The notes below the pieces were generated by a model, which did not search any database, was not told where the DNA came from, and saw nothing but the letters and a program-made list of their open reading frames with translations. Below, in pieces: positions 1 to 7,694 of a DNA stretch of 64,000 bases. This DNA comes from Wolbachia endosymbiont (group B) of Hofmannophila pseudospretella (GTDB taxonomy: Bacteria > Pseudomonadota > Alphaproteobacteria > Rickettsiales > Anaplasmataceae): NCBI RefSeq assembly GCF_964028515.1, contig NZ_OZ034788.1, forward strand, positions 496,001-560,000. The letters run 5' to 3'. Position 1 is the stretch's first letter, and every line of letters starts with the position of its first letter. Made by a program: the position numbers and the translations under genes.

Positions 1-419
1 AAGATAGTGAAATAAAACTTAAATCGAAAACAGCAATAGAATCAGGATTACACCCAATCATCTGTGTAGGTGAAAACTCAGAAGATTATAAAAATAAAAA
101 AACAAAAGAAGTAATAGAATATCAATGCAAAAACCGTTTGCCAACACAAGGTGAATATACCATAGCATACGAACCGATATGGGCAATAGGAACAGGAAAT
201 GTGCCAAATAATGACGCAATTGCTGAGGTGATAGAGATAATAAAATTGTGTACTGGTAAAAAACACATTATATATGGTGGCTCAGTCAGCTCAGAAAATA
301 TAGGAAACTTGCTCAGTATTCCAAATCTATTAGGAGTTTTAATTGGTAGTGCAAGCTTAGATTTTGATCACTTTTATCAAATTATACAACAAGTCGAGAA
401 AAAACTTTCTCTTAATTAA
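1..419 (+). CDS. tpiA: triosephosphate isomerase, C-terminal part (5' end outside window)
   Basis: The frame is open from the window edge (first full codon at base 3) to a stop at 417-419, so this is the last ~138 codons of a longer gene. It shows the TIM signature AYEPIWAIGTG with the catalytic Glu, and the later phosphate-binding IIYGGSV segment. The enzyme interconverts dihydroxyacetone phosphate and glyceraldehyde 3-phosphate in the cytoplasm. A start placed at the internal TTG at 138 would be an artefact, because conserved TIM sequence (HPIICVGE) lies upstream in the same frame. Identification is firm; the true start is not visible. Confidence 0.93.
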   Translation, partial: DSEIKLKSKTAIESGLHPIICVGENSEDYKNKKTKEVIEYQCKNRLPTQGEYTIAYEPIWAIGTGNVPNNDAIAEVIEIIKLCTGKKHIIYGGSVSSENIGNLLSIPNLLGVLIGSASLDFDHFYQIIQQVEKKLSLN

Positions 420-569
420 TTCTAAAGGATAAATACGCTTATTGTCATGGTAAGGGAGTTGGCAAAATGTATCAAGGAGTTTTCTATTGGCTAAGGTTGT
501 GACAATAAAGTTAAGCACTGCCAAAAACTATGGAAGAAGTCATTATAATTTGTATTATATCTTTATAAA

Positions 570-2102
570 ATGGTTCGCATAAGTTATCTAGAAGTGCAAC
601 TAAACAAATACAAAAATCAAAGTGTTGCGGTTTTCGGCCTTGGTAAAACTGGTTTGTCCGTTATTAATGCTCTAACAAAAAGCAGTGCAAAAATATATGC
701 ATGGGATGATAATAAAGAGCAAATAGCAAATGCAAAAAAGATATATAAAGAGTGTAACTATACTCATCCCAATGAGTATAATTGGCATGAGATAAGCACA
801 CTAATTTTGAGCCCTGGAGTGCCAATACCAACGCATTGGGTAGTAAAACTTGCAAGAAGCTTTGACTGCAAAATAAAATCAGACATTGAGCTATTTCTCG
901 AAACTAAAACTACAAGCCAGAAGGTTGTAGGCATCACCGGAACAAATGGCAAATCAACCACCACGTCACTAATAGGGCACATATTAAAATCCACAGGGAA
1001 AAAAGTAGCTATTGGCGGGAATTTAGGTGTGCCTATTTTGGATTTAGAAAGAGATGCAGAAATTTATGTAATTGAATTCTCCTCTTTTCAATTGGAGCTA
1101 ATAAATAAAATTAATGTAGACATTTCTGTATTGCTCAACATCACACCAGACCACATAGATAGACATGGAAGTATGAATAACTACATAGCAACTAAATTAA
1201 AACTGATAAACAGTAGCAAGATTGCCGTGATAGGATGTGATAACAAAATTACCGCTGATGTATTCAATAAATTCACTGGGAACAAAATTCCAATTTCAGT
1301 AACATATTCCCTGGTGTCATTCCAGCGCATGACCAGAAAAGAAAAACCATTGCCAACTACTCAGATGATAGAGGGTAGTGCAAGAGATCTAATATCATTG
1401 GCAGATAACAATTTGCTTGATTATAGTGAACAGATTACTGGTATAGATCGAAATTATCTGGATCCCAGTGTCAGCTACTTGGATGACAAAAGGAGTGCTG
1501 AGATTCAGGAGATCTCGCTAAAACTAGAGAATCACAACTTATCAATGAGTGATATGAAAGTAAACCTAGTATCCAATGTGGAAAATATAGTAGCTGCACA
1601 CGCTGTGTGCAAGTTACTTGGAGTAGATAGCAGCACTATTGTCAATGAAATCAAATCCTTTCCAGGGCTAAGACACAGAAATGAATTTCTTGGCAAAATA
1701 CATAATGTACTTTTTATCAACGATAGCAAAGCAACCAATGCAGAATCGACCGAAAAGGCAATTTTATCTTATAAAAACATATATTGGATTGTTGGCGGAA
1801 AAAGCAAAAAAGGCGGAATAGAATCATTAAGCAAGCATTTCACCAAGATTAGAAAAGCTTTTCTTATTGGAGAATCAACTGAAGTTTTTGCAAACATTAT
1901 GGAGAACAAAATAGATTATATGAAGTGCTATAATCTAGAAAACGCATTTAAACTGGCTTTTGAAGAGGCCATAAATAGCAAAGAAGAAGTAGCGATATTA
2001 CTTTCTCCTGCATGTTCTTCTTTTGATCAGTGGAAAAATTTTGAAGAGCGCGGTGAAGCATTTTGCAGAATGTTTGAAAATCTCAGGTATAATTATATGT
2101 GA
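570..2102 (+). CDS. murD: UDP-N-acetylmuramoylalanine--D-glutamate ligase MurD with in-frame repeat insertion
   Basis: MurD adds D-glutamate to UDP-MurNAc-L-Ala, an ATP-dependent cytoplasmic step of peptidoglycan-precursor synthesis. The N-terminal nucleotide-binding fold has VFGLGKTG (about 21-28). The Mur ligase ATP loop GTNGKST is at 124-130, and the central domain has EFSSFQLE and NITPDHIDRHGS. The C-terminal domain has FINDSKATNAEST and WIVGGKSKKGG. At 510 residues it is clearly longer than the usual ~440-460. Most of the excess lies at residues ~249-307, encoded by a copy of the palindromic repeat found between genes elsewhere in this window. The frame stays open through the insertion and all catalytic blocks are intact, so the gene is probably functional. 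Confidence 0.95.
   Translation: MVRISYLEVQLNKYKNQSVAVFGLGKTGLSVINALTKSSAKIYAWDDNKEQIANAKKIYKECNYTHPNEYNWHEISTLILSPGVPIPTHWVVKLARSFDCKIKSDIELFLETKTTSQKVVGITGTNGKSTTTSLIGHILKSTGKKVAIGGNLGVPILDLERDAEIYVIEFSSFQLELINKINVDISVLLNITPDHIDRHGSMNNYIATKLKLINSSKIAVIGCDNKITADVFNKFTGNKIPISVTYSLVSFQRMTRKEKPLPTTQMIEGSARDLISLADNNLLDYSEQITGIDRNYLDPSVSYLDDKRSAEIQEISLKLENHNLSMSDMKVNLVSNVENIVAAHAVCKLLGVDSSTIVNEIKSFPGLRHRNEFLGKIHNVLFINDSKATNAESTEKAILSYKNIYWIVGGKSKKGGIESLSKHFTKIRKAFLIGESTEVFANIMENKIDYMKCYNLENAFKLAFEEAINSKEEVAILLSPACSSFDQWKNFEERGEAFCRMFENLRYNYM
1315..1488 (+). repeat. palindromic repeat element inserted in frame inside murD
   Basis: The left end reads 'tgtcattccagcgcatgacc' and the right end 'cccagtgtcagctacttgga' followed by 'tgaca'. 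The right end is the same as the ends of repeats between genes near 8000, 8130, 11500 and 40710. The outer ends (tgtcattcca / tggatgaca) are inverted relative to each other. The segment codes for about 58 residues without a stop. This matches the class of protein-coding palindromic elements described in Rickettsia and Wolbachia; boundaries are approximate. Confidence 0.75.
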
Positions 2103-2120
2103 TGTTTAGTATAATATTGT

Positions 2121-2711
2121 ATGGAACAAAAGTTAATAGTAGATGAGTTGATTAAGGTTATTCCATTTGAAGGAATAAGTGATGCAACCTTATTGAAAGT
2201 GTGCACGAACCTTAACCTAGCCAATAGTTTTTGTAAATTTCAAAATGGAATATATAGTGCTTTGGAGTACATAGCAGAGGACTTAAATAGCTCAATGGAA
2301 ACTGAATTTTGGAATTCCAATTTAGAAAATATGAAGGTAAGAGAGCGGATAAAGTTAGCTGTCCAAATACGCCTTTCAAACTATGCTAAGTTACAAAATT
2401 ACAGAGAGTTTTTAAAAAATGTTTTATCATTCTCTATATTACCCCAAAATACATATTTTTCTAGTAAACTCTTGTACAGAACTGTTAGCGCGATTTGGTA
2501 TGGCATTCATGATCAATCAACAGATTTTAACTACTATACAAAAAGAGCAATATTAGCTGGAGTGTACTTAAGTACGATACTTTTTTTTATCAATGATTAT
2601 TCAAAAGATTTTGCAGATACCCTGTCGTTTCTTGACAAACGTATCAACAATGTCATGACATTTCAAAAGTTTAAAACCCGTTTGAATAGAATGGTAAGAA
2701 ACTTCTTATAG
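2121..2711 (+). CDS. COQ9-family protein
   Basis: This 196-residue protein starts at ATG 18 bases after the murD stop. Its C-terminal half carries the COQ9-family core: WYGIHDQSTDFNYYTKRA, then LAGVYLSTILFFINDYS, then an aromatic-acidic tail with FLDKRI. COQ9 is a lipid-binding TetR-like fold protein that helps COQ7-type hydroxylation in ubiquinone synthesis, and alphaproteobacterial homologues are presumed to act similarly. No DNA-binding role is indicated. The call rests on the characteristic Tyr-Thr-Lys-Arg-Ala segment; the N-terminal third is weakly conserved. Confidence 0.8.
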   Translation: MEQKLIVDELIKVIPFEGISDATLLKVCTNLNLANSFCKFQNGIYSALEYIAEDLNSSMETEFWNSNLENMKVRERIKLAVQIRLSNYAKLQNYREFLKNVLSFSILPQNTYFSSKLLYRTVSAIWYGIHDQSTDFNYYTKRAILAGVYLSTILFFINDYSKDFADTLSFLDKRINNVMTFQKFKTRLNRMVRNFL

Positions 2712-2722
2712 CCTCTTTACTT

Positions 2723-2739
2723 ATACGAGTTACTCGTAT
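2723..2739. other. 17-bp perfect palindrome after the COQ9-family gene
   Basis: ATACGAGT-T-ACTCGTAT lies 12 bases after the stop. As RNA it could form a short hairpin followed by TTTAT, so it might terminate murD-coq9 transcripts. It could equally be a protein-binding site. The function is not established. Confidence 0.3.
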
Positions 2740-2825
2740 TTATACCTAAAGCTGCCTTGATTTTTATGTTAAGATAATTGAACATCCACTTTTTGCTTGC
2801 TTAATATTTATAGCTAAAGCTTCAG

Positions 2826-3020
2826 GGTGTCATTTCAGTGCGTGACGCAGAGATGTACGGAGATTGAAGATCAGTGCTTGACACTGGAATTCAGAAATTT
2901 TTTGAGAACAAAAGTTATGCTAAGTTTTTGTTGGTAAGAAAGGCTGGTGTCTGGGCACTGGGATGACAGTAGTGTGAAATGGGGCTACTTGGGGATGACA
3001 AAAAAGAATGTACTGGGATG
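2826..3020. repeat. palindromic repeat cluster between genes
   Basis: This lies in the 482-base gap between the COQ9-family gene and the ankyrin remnant. It begins 'gtgtcatttcagtgcgtgac' and passes through 'gcttgacactggaattcaga'. It then has an AT-rich core (gagaacaaaagttatgctaa) also present at about 40662-40690, and ends 'tctgggcactgggatgacag'. Two further partial units ('cttggggatgaca', 'tactgggatgaca') follow. I see no gene here. Confidence 0.65.
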
Positions 3021-3193
3021 ACAAGAAATAGGGCAAATGTATAAAAATAAATATTTCTATATTCAGGAATTTGTGGACTTTAATATATCGGAATTTAGTA
3101 ACTTCAATAAATTGTGATATATCTCTTATAGATTCATTCAAACTTAATTAAGTGGGAGTATTATTAATGCGAAAAGGGTTTAATTAAAATGGT

Positions 3194-3454
3194 ATGGCGT
3201 GTGAGGAAGACATACATCAATTGGTAGAAAGTGGATTTGATATTAACTCAAAAGATATAAGCGGAGTCACTCTCTTACATAAGTTTACAAAAGAAGGCGA
3301 TTTAGTTGGAGTAAAATCATTATTAGAGCACGAAGCTGACTTTAATGTTGTGGACAACGAAAATAGAAATCCACTGCATTATGCTATTATGCATGGACAC
3401 AAAAAAATTGCTAAACTTCTTGTTAATCAACTGATACCAATTCCCACTATATAA
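3194..3454 (+). pseudogene. ankyrin-repeat protein, 5' fragment cut by IS630 copy 1
   Basis: The frame starts at ATG 3194 and encodes two to three ankyrin repeats (GVTLLHKFTKEGDLVGVKSL, then NRNPLHYAIMHGHKKIAKLL). From about 3437 the reading enters the IS630 element and stops in it at 3454. The remaining ankyrin repeats lie beyond the element, at 5402-6106 and possibly 7209-7427. Ankyrin proteins of Wolbachia are thought to bind host proteins, but this copy can no longer make its full product. Confidence 0.75.
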
Positions 3455-3516
3455 AGAACAGATAGACAATAATGGGAAAGAAGTGATACTAAAGTAGATA
3501 AAATAGAGAGGTATAA

Positions 3517-3924
3517 ATGGCATTAAGGTCAAAACTATTAGACGAAAAAGTTGTAAATTTGGCGAAAGAAATGTTAAAAAAGGTCAGAAATAACGCATAT
3601 GTTTCAAAAAAGTTACAAGCGGTGATAGCAGGAAAAGAAAGTAGTATAAGCGCTGTGGCAAGAATATGTAAAATTTCAAGGACTGCTTTGACTGAATGGA
3701 TAAAGCATCTAAAATTTGGTAGAGTAGAAAGATTATTTTCCCCGTCTCAGCGGCGAAGAAAAAGCAAATTAAACAAAAATCAACGTGAGCAAATTGAAAT
3801 ATGGGTAGAAAGAAATCCAAATATTACTATTAAGGAAGTGCAAATAAAAATCTCAGAGGAATTTGGCCTAAACATTAGCAAATCAACAGTGCACCGTGAG
3901 ATACAAAGGATGAAGTTTTCTTAG
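3517..3924 (+). pseudogene. IS630 transposase, N-terminal helix-turn-helix frame, truncated
   Basis: These 135 residues match the first 135 of the 172-residue frames at 6607-7125 and 20399-20917. The protein has a helix-turn-helix (SSISAVARICKISRTALTEW) and a second winged-helix-like part (NITIKEVQIKISEEFGLNIS). It ends early because the IS5-family element inserted after the codons for RMKFS. The lost 3' part is still present at 4786-4900. Confidence 0.88.
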
Positions 3925-3984
3925 AGCCTGTACGTGATCTCAAAAAAGGGATAGAATGAGAGGATAAAGTATATAAAGTAGGAT

Positions 3985-4317
3985 ATGCGAAGTTTATATC
4001 CAAGTGATATAAGTCGAGAAAAGTTTGAGATTATTGTAGCAGATCTGGAGTCTTGCAGGAAGAGGACAAAGCCAAGAACACTTGATTTATATCATGTATT
4101 TTGTGGAGTGTTATACGTCTTAAAAAGTGGCTGCCAGTGGAGAATGTTACCAAAAGAGTTTCCAAAATGGCGGAATTGTTACGACTATTTTAAGAAGTGG
4201 AGTGAAAAAGCAGATGCAAATAAAGAAAGTGTTCTGGAGCTGGTATTAAAAAAAAATAGTTGGCGTGGTCCGACAAAACAATGGTCGGAAAGAAAAAACC
4301 AGCTTCTGCATAATTGA
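3985..4317 (+). CDS. IS5-family transposase, N-terminal frame
   Basis: This 110-residue frame has the IS5-type N-terminal domain (DUF4096-like): SLYPSDISREKFEII, then FCGVLYVLKSGCQWRMLPKE and KWRNCYDYFKKW. It runs 53 bases past the start of the next frame and out of phase with it. A run of nine A at 4248-4256 lies just where the second frame opens. Ribosomal or polymerase slippage there (net +1) would fuse the two halves into one transposase. Confidence 0.88.
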   Translation: MRSLYPSDISREKFEIIVADLESCRKRTKPRTLDLYHVFCGVLYVLKSGCQWRMLPKEFPKWRNCYDYFKKWSEKADANKESVLELVLKKNSWRGPTKQWSERKNQLLHN

Positions 4318-4777
4318 TGCACAAAGCGTAAAAAATGCAGATACTGCTGAAGAAAAAGGCTATGATGCAGGCAAAAAGGTTTCAGGAATAAAACGCCATA
4401 TTGCGGTAGATACACAAGGTTTACCCCACGCAATTTATATAACAACGGCAGAAATAACTGATCGTAGTAGCGCTGTGAGAATGGTTAAAAATGCTAAAGA
4501 AAACCTATCTGAAGTTAAAAATATACTAGTTGATGCTGGCTACACAGGAGAAAATTTTGCAACACAAATAAAAGCAACTATTGGCGCTACCGTTGAAGTA
4601 ATAAAGCGAAACGAATTACACACCTTTGTCGTATTGCCGAAAAGATGGGTTGTTGAGAGATCTTTTGCTTGGTTGCAAAAATGTAGGCGATTGTGGAAAA
4701 ATTGCGAGCGGAAACTCAACACTAGCCTGCAAATGGTCGTTCTTGCTTTCGCTGCTTTGCTTCTGAAAAGATTATGA
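4265..4777 (+). CDS. IS5-family transposase, C-terminal DDE frame
   Basis: This 170-residue frame has the catalytic residues of the DDE transposase: Asp in CIIDAQSVK, Asp in ILVDAGYTGENF, and Glu in VVERSFAWLQKCRRLW. The listed start is a GTG at 4265, but the natural product is more likely a frameshift fusion with the 3985-4317 frame. The frame opens directly after the A9 run at 4248-4256. No other damage is seen, so the element may be active. Confidence 0.88.
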   Translation: MVRQNNGRKEKTSFCIIDAQSVKNADTAEEKGYDAGKKVSGIKRHIAVDTQGLPHAIYITTAEITDRSSAVRMVKNAKENLSEVKNILVDAGYTGENFATQIKATIGATVEVIKRNELHTFVVLPKRWVVERSFAWLQKCRRLWKNCERKLNTSLQMVVLAFAALLLKRL

Positions 4778-4973
4778 ACAGGCTCTTACATAACACCGAG
4801 GCCAATTCACCATAAACAAGATAAAAACAAGCAAGAAGAGTTTAAAAAATACTTCAATAAAATAGTCAATTCCCACCCTGAAAAGGAGGTATTTTTTTGA
4901 TGAATCACGATTTGGAACTCATTCAAAAATCGGACACGGATGGTTTAAAAAAGGGGTCAGAACACAGGTTAAA

Positions 4974-5387
4974 ATGAAAATTGGTAGACAAAATTTCTAT
5001 ATCTACAGTGCGGTAAATCCAAGAAGTGGTAAGAAAATTAGCCTACTTGCTCCATATGTAAACACTGATTGTATGAATATATTTCTGGAGCAGATGTCGA
5101 AAGATTTAGGCACGAAAGAAGCCTTTCTTGTAATGGATTGTGCAAGTTGGCATAGATCAAAAAGTTTGAAAATTCAGGAAAACATTACCATCATATACTT
5201 GCCTCCTTATTCACCGGAACTGAATCCTGTTGAAAGGTTGTGGCAATATATCAAATACAATACTTTACGCAATAGTATCTACGATACCATAGGTTTACTT
5301 GAAGATGTTTTGTGTAATTTTATTGTCAATATTTCCAGTACTACTATTAAACGAGTTTGTAATGTTTCTTATTTGTTCGGTCAGTAA
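4974..5387 (+). CDS. IS630 transposase, C-terminal DDE frame (copy 1)
   Basis: This frame has the second Asp in LVMDCASWH and the Glu in LNPVERLWQYIK, with the IS630 hallmark IIYLPPYSPELNPVERLW. The first catalytic Asp (FFDESRFGTH) is coded upstream at about 4899, so the ATG at 4974 is not the biological start. In intact copies this frame would be joined to the helix-turn-helix frame by a +1 shift at a T7 run. Here the first frame is broken by the nested IS5-family element. Confidence 0.85.
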   Translation: MKIGRQNFYIYSAVNPRSGKKISLLAPYVNTDCMNIFLEQMSKDLGTKEAFLVMDCASWHRSKSLKIQENITIIYLPPYSPELNPVERLWQYIKYNTLRNSIYDTIGLLEDVLCNFIVNISSTTIKRVCNVSYLFGQ

Positions 5388-6160
5388 TGGATTTTGGTAT
5401 GACAATTAATTCTAGAGATAAAAATGGATTTACTCCACTTCACCTTGCTACACTACAAGATGACACAGAATTAATGGATTTTTTAATAACAAAAGGCGCA
5501 AAAATTAATGAAAAAGATGCTGAGGAAGGCTATACTCCTCTTCACATGGCTTCATTATACGGTTCTAAAAAGAGCGTCCAGATTTTAATTGATAGCGGAG
5601 CAAATCTTGAATGTGAAGATAACAACTTTCGTACTCCTTTATTTTTGACCATTTATCAATGTACTACACATTATGAAAGTAGAGCAGAGATTATAGAATA
5701 TCTGATAAAGAAAGGTGCAAACATAGAAGCAAAAGATGCAGAAAATAATACTACGCTTTTTCTAGCAGCATATAACAACAAAATGAAACTGGTAAAGCTT
5801 ATTGTAAAGCAAGCAAAAGCTAGGTTAAAAGAGTTTATTTGCACAAAAAACAAACATGGTTTTGATGCACTGGATTGCGCTATTAAGAATAATAATAGGC
5901 AAATGGTAATATTTCTTGTTTCAAAGGGAATAGAAGCAGATGACCAAGATTGTAGCGGTAACACCAGGTTACATAAAGCTAGCTATAATGGTGATACTAA
6001 AGCAGTTAAGTTCTTATTGGAGCTTAAGGTAAACGTTAATGCCGTCACTAGATGCAACAGAACTCCTCTGCTACTTGCAGCTAAAAAAGGCCATGTAGAA
6101 ATTGTAATACCAAAATCCATTACTGACCGAACAAATAAGAAACATTACAAACTCGTTTAA
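5387..6160 (+). pseudogene. ankyrin-repeat protein, middle fragment between two IS630 copies
   Basis: Seven consecutive ankyrin repeats are visible, from NGFTPLHLATLQDD through EGYTPLHMASLYGSKKSVQ to NRTPLLLAAKKGHVEIV. The ATG at 5387 belongs to IS630 copy 1 and the stop at 6158-6160 to copy 2, so the host-gene part is about 5402-6106. It most likely continues the fragment at 3194. Joining the two at a single TA copy does not keep the frame, so simple loss of the element would not repair the gene. Whether the IS-supplied start is used is unknown. Confidence 0.75.
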
Positions 6161-6533
6161 TAGTAGTACTGGAAATATTGACAATAAAATTACACAAAAC
6201 ATCTTCAAGTAAACCTATGGTATCGTAGATACTATTGCGTAAAGTATTGTATTTGATATATTGCCACAACCTTTCAACAGGATTCAGTTCCGGTGAATAA
6301 GGAGGCAAGTATATGATGGTAATGTTTTCCTGAATTTTCAAACTTTTTGATCTATGCCAACTTGCACAATCCATTACAAGAAAGGCTTCTTTCGTGCCTA
6401 AATCTTTCGACATCTGCTCCAGAAATATATTCATACAATCAGTGTTTACATATGGAGCAAGTAGGCTAATTTTCTTACCACTTCTTGGATTTACCGCACT
6501 GTAGATATAGAAATTTTGTCTACCAATTTTCAT
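6120..6533 (-). CDS. IS630 transposase, C-terminal DDE frame (copy 2)
   Basis: Same protein as the 4974-5387 and 19912-20325 frames, with catalytic Asp in LVMDCASWH and Glu in NPVERLW. The frame is actually open up to about 6606, where FFDESRFG supplies the first Asp. The natural product is therefore probably a fusion with the 6607-7125 frame across the T7 run. Confidence 0.9.
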   Translation of the reverse strand: MKIGRQNFYIYSAVNPRSGKKISLLAPYVNTDCMNIFLEQMSKDLGTKEAFLVMDCASWHRSKSLKIQENITIIYLPPYSPELNPVERLWQYIKYNTLRNSIYDTIGLLEDVLCNFIVNISSTTIKRVCNVSYLFGQ

Positions 6534-6606
6534 TTTAACCTGTGTTCTGACCCCTTTTTTAAACCATCCGTGTCCGATTTTTGAATGAGTTCCAAATCGT
6601 GATTCA

Positions 6607-7125
6607 TCAAAAAAATACCTCCTTTTCAGGGTGGGAATTGACTATTTTATTGAAGTATTTTTTAAACTCTTCTTGCTTGTTTTTATCTTGTTTATGGTGA
6701 ATTGGCCTCGGTGTTATGTAAGAAAACTTCATCCTTTGTATCTCACGGTGCACTGTTGATTTGCTAATGTTTAGGCCAAATTCCTCTGAGATTTTTATTT
6801 GCACTTCCTTAATAGTAATATTTGGATTTCTTTCTACCCATATTTCAATTTGCTCACGTTGATTTTTGTTTAATTTGCTTTTTCTTCGCCGCTGAGACGG
6901 GGAAAATAATCTTTCTACTCTACCAAATTTTAGATGCTTTATCCATTCAGTCAAAGCAGTCCTTGAAATTTTACATATTCTTGCCACAGCGCTTATACTA
7001 CTTTCTTTTCCTGCTATCACCGCTTGTAACTTTTTTGAAACATATGCGTTATTTCTGACCTTTTTTAACATTTCTTTCGCCAAATTTACAACTTTTTCGT
7101 CTAATAGTTTTGACCTTAATGCCAT
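6607..7125 (-). CDS. IS630 transposase, N-terminal helix-turn-helix frame (copy 2)
   Basis: This 172-residue frame has an N-terminal helix-turn-helix (AVARICKISRTALTEW) and a second DNA-binding part (KEVQIKISEEFGLNISKSTV). It ends EKEVFF right at a run of seven T, preceded by AGGAGG. Skipping one base there continues into DESRFGTHSKIGHGW, the start of the DDE domain. All copies in this window share the same arrangement, which favours programmed slippage over decay. Confidence 0.9.
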   Translation of the reverse strand: MALRSKLLDEKVVNLAKEMLKKVRNNAYVSKKLQAVIAGKESSISAVARICKISRTALTEWIKHLKFGRVERLFSPSQRRRKSKLNKNQREQIEIWVERNPNITIKEVQIKISEEFGLNISKSTVHREIQRMKFSYITPRPIHHKQDKNKQEEFKKYFNKIVNSHPEKEVFF

Positions 7126-7208
7126 TTATACCTCTCTATTTTATCTACTTTAGTATCACTTCTTTCCCATTATTGTCTATCTGTTCTTTATATAGTGGGA
7201 ATTGGTAT

Positions 7209-7427
7209 AAGCTAATATATGACAATTATCTGCTCGATAAAAATGGAATTAAATGTATCCGTTTAGCAGAGTGGCAAAATAAAATAGATAAAACCATAAA
7301 AATAAATGGTGTCATGCAATTTGAGCTTCGGCATAGATCCCCCATAAATTTTTTGGTACATGTTTTTTCAACATTAATTTCGTATTCCATGCAGTCGAAA
7401 AAGCCCTCTATTTCTAAGTTTTATTGA
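7209..7427 (+). pseudogene. probable 3' fragment of the IS-split ankyrin gene
   Basis: An open stretch begins directly at the right end of IS630 copy 2 and runs to a stop at 7425-7427. It reads KLIYDNYLLDKNGIK and onward. Placed after the GHVEIV end of the middle fragment it would extend a typical ankyrin second helix (VEIV-KLIYDNYLL). That fit is the only evidence that it belongs to the same gene; the rest of the stretch is not recognisable. Confidence 0.4.
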
Positions 7428-7694
7428 CTCGGATAATCCATAACTGGGGTATATAGCATTTCTGCTTACATTGATCCTGTCTAAATTTAATCCCTATATC
7501 TTTGTTTGATGTTTGTTGTTCCATAATATTCTTCAATTCAAAGAATATTAATATTGGTATATAAGTATGAATATTATGCTAATATAATTACTTTTTAGGT
7601 ATACATGGTAAATTTATGCCTGGAAACAGTTTTTCCTACACTTTCTTTATAAAAATCACAGGCGCCTGTTATTAGCTAAAGTAAAGGTCAAGTA

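Larger units (their letters stand above)
3924..4785 (+). mobile_element. IS5-family insertion sequence nested in IS630 copy 1
   Basis: This element is about 862 bp with imperfect terminal inverted repeats (GAGCCTGTACGTGATCT left, GAGCCTGTTCATAATCT right). It is flanked by a TTA duplication at 3921-3923 and 4786-4788, which fits the TNA-type target of the IS1031-like branch of IS5. Removing the element and one TTA restores the IS630 reading frame seen in the other copies. It contains two overlapping transposase frames. Confidence 0.88.
3437..5397 (+). mobile_element. IS630-family insertion sequence, copy 1 (interrupted by IS5-family element)
   Basis: Its ends are TACCAATTCCCACTATATAA on the left and, read inward from the right, TACCAAAATCCATTACTGAC. 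It is flanked by TA on both sides (3435-3436, 5398-5399), the target typical of IS630. After subtracting the nested element and its 3-bp duplication the length is 1096 bp, exactly that of the other two copies in the window. It carries a helix-turn-helix frame and a DDE frame. The nested insertion has cut the first frame, so this copy is probably not autonomous. Confidence 0.9.
6110..7205 (-). mobile_element. IS630-family insertion sequence, copy 2
   Basis: This 1096-bp element lies in opposite orientation to copy 1 and is flanked by TA at 6108-6109 and 7206-7207. Its ends match those of copies 1 and 3, and its encoded proteins are identical to those of copy 3, which points to recent spread. 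It sits at the end of the ankyrin fragment, just after the GHVEIV codons. Together with copy 1 it forms an inverted pair around 5400-6107, which could support inversion. Confidence 0.92.

Noticed and set aside
1315..1488. Reading the extra murD segment as a sequencing or assembly error
   Set aside because: It is in frame, has clean ends shared with other repeats, and a second gene in the window shows the same kind of insertion.
2920..3141. 73-codon minus-strand frame between the COQ9-family gene and the ankyrin remnant
   Set aside because: It consists of the palindromic repeat DNA and has no start signal or protein similarity that I can see.
3584..3820. A 78-codon antisense frame found identically in all three IS630 copies (also 6822-7058 and 20614-20850)
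   Set aside because: Its repetition only reflects the repeated element; it lies opposite the transposase helix-turn-helix.
7110..7427. A 105-codon gene starting at 7110
   Set aside because: The first third lies inside IS630 copy 2 and is its antisense shadow; only the part after 7208 may be part of the ankyrin gene.
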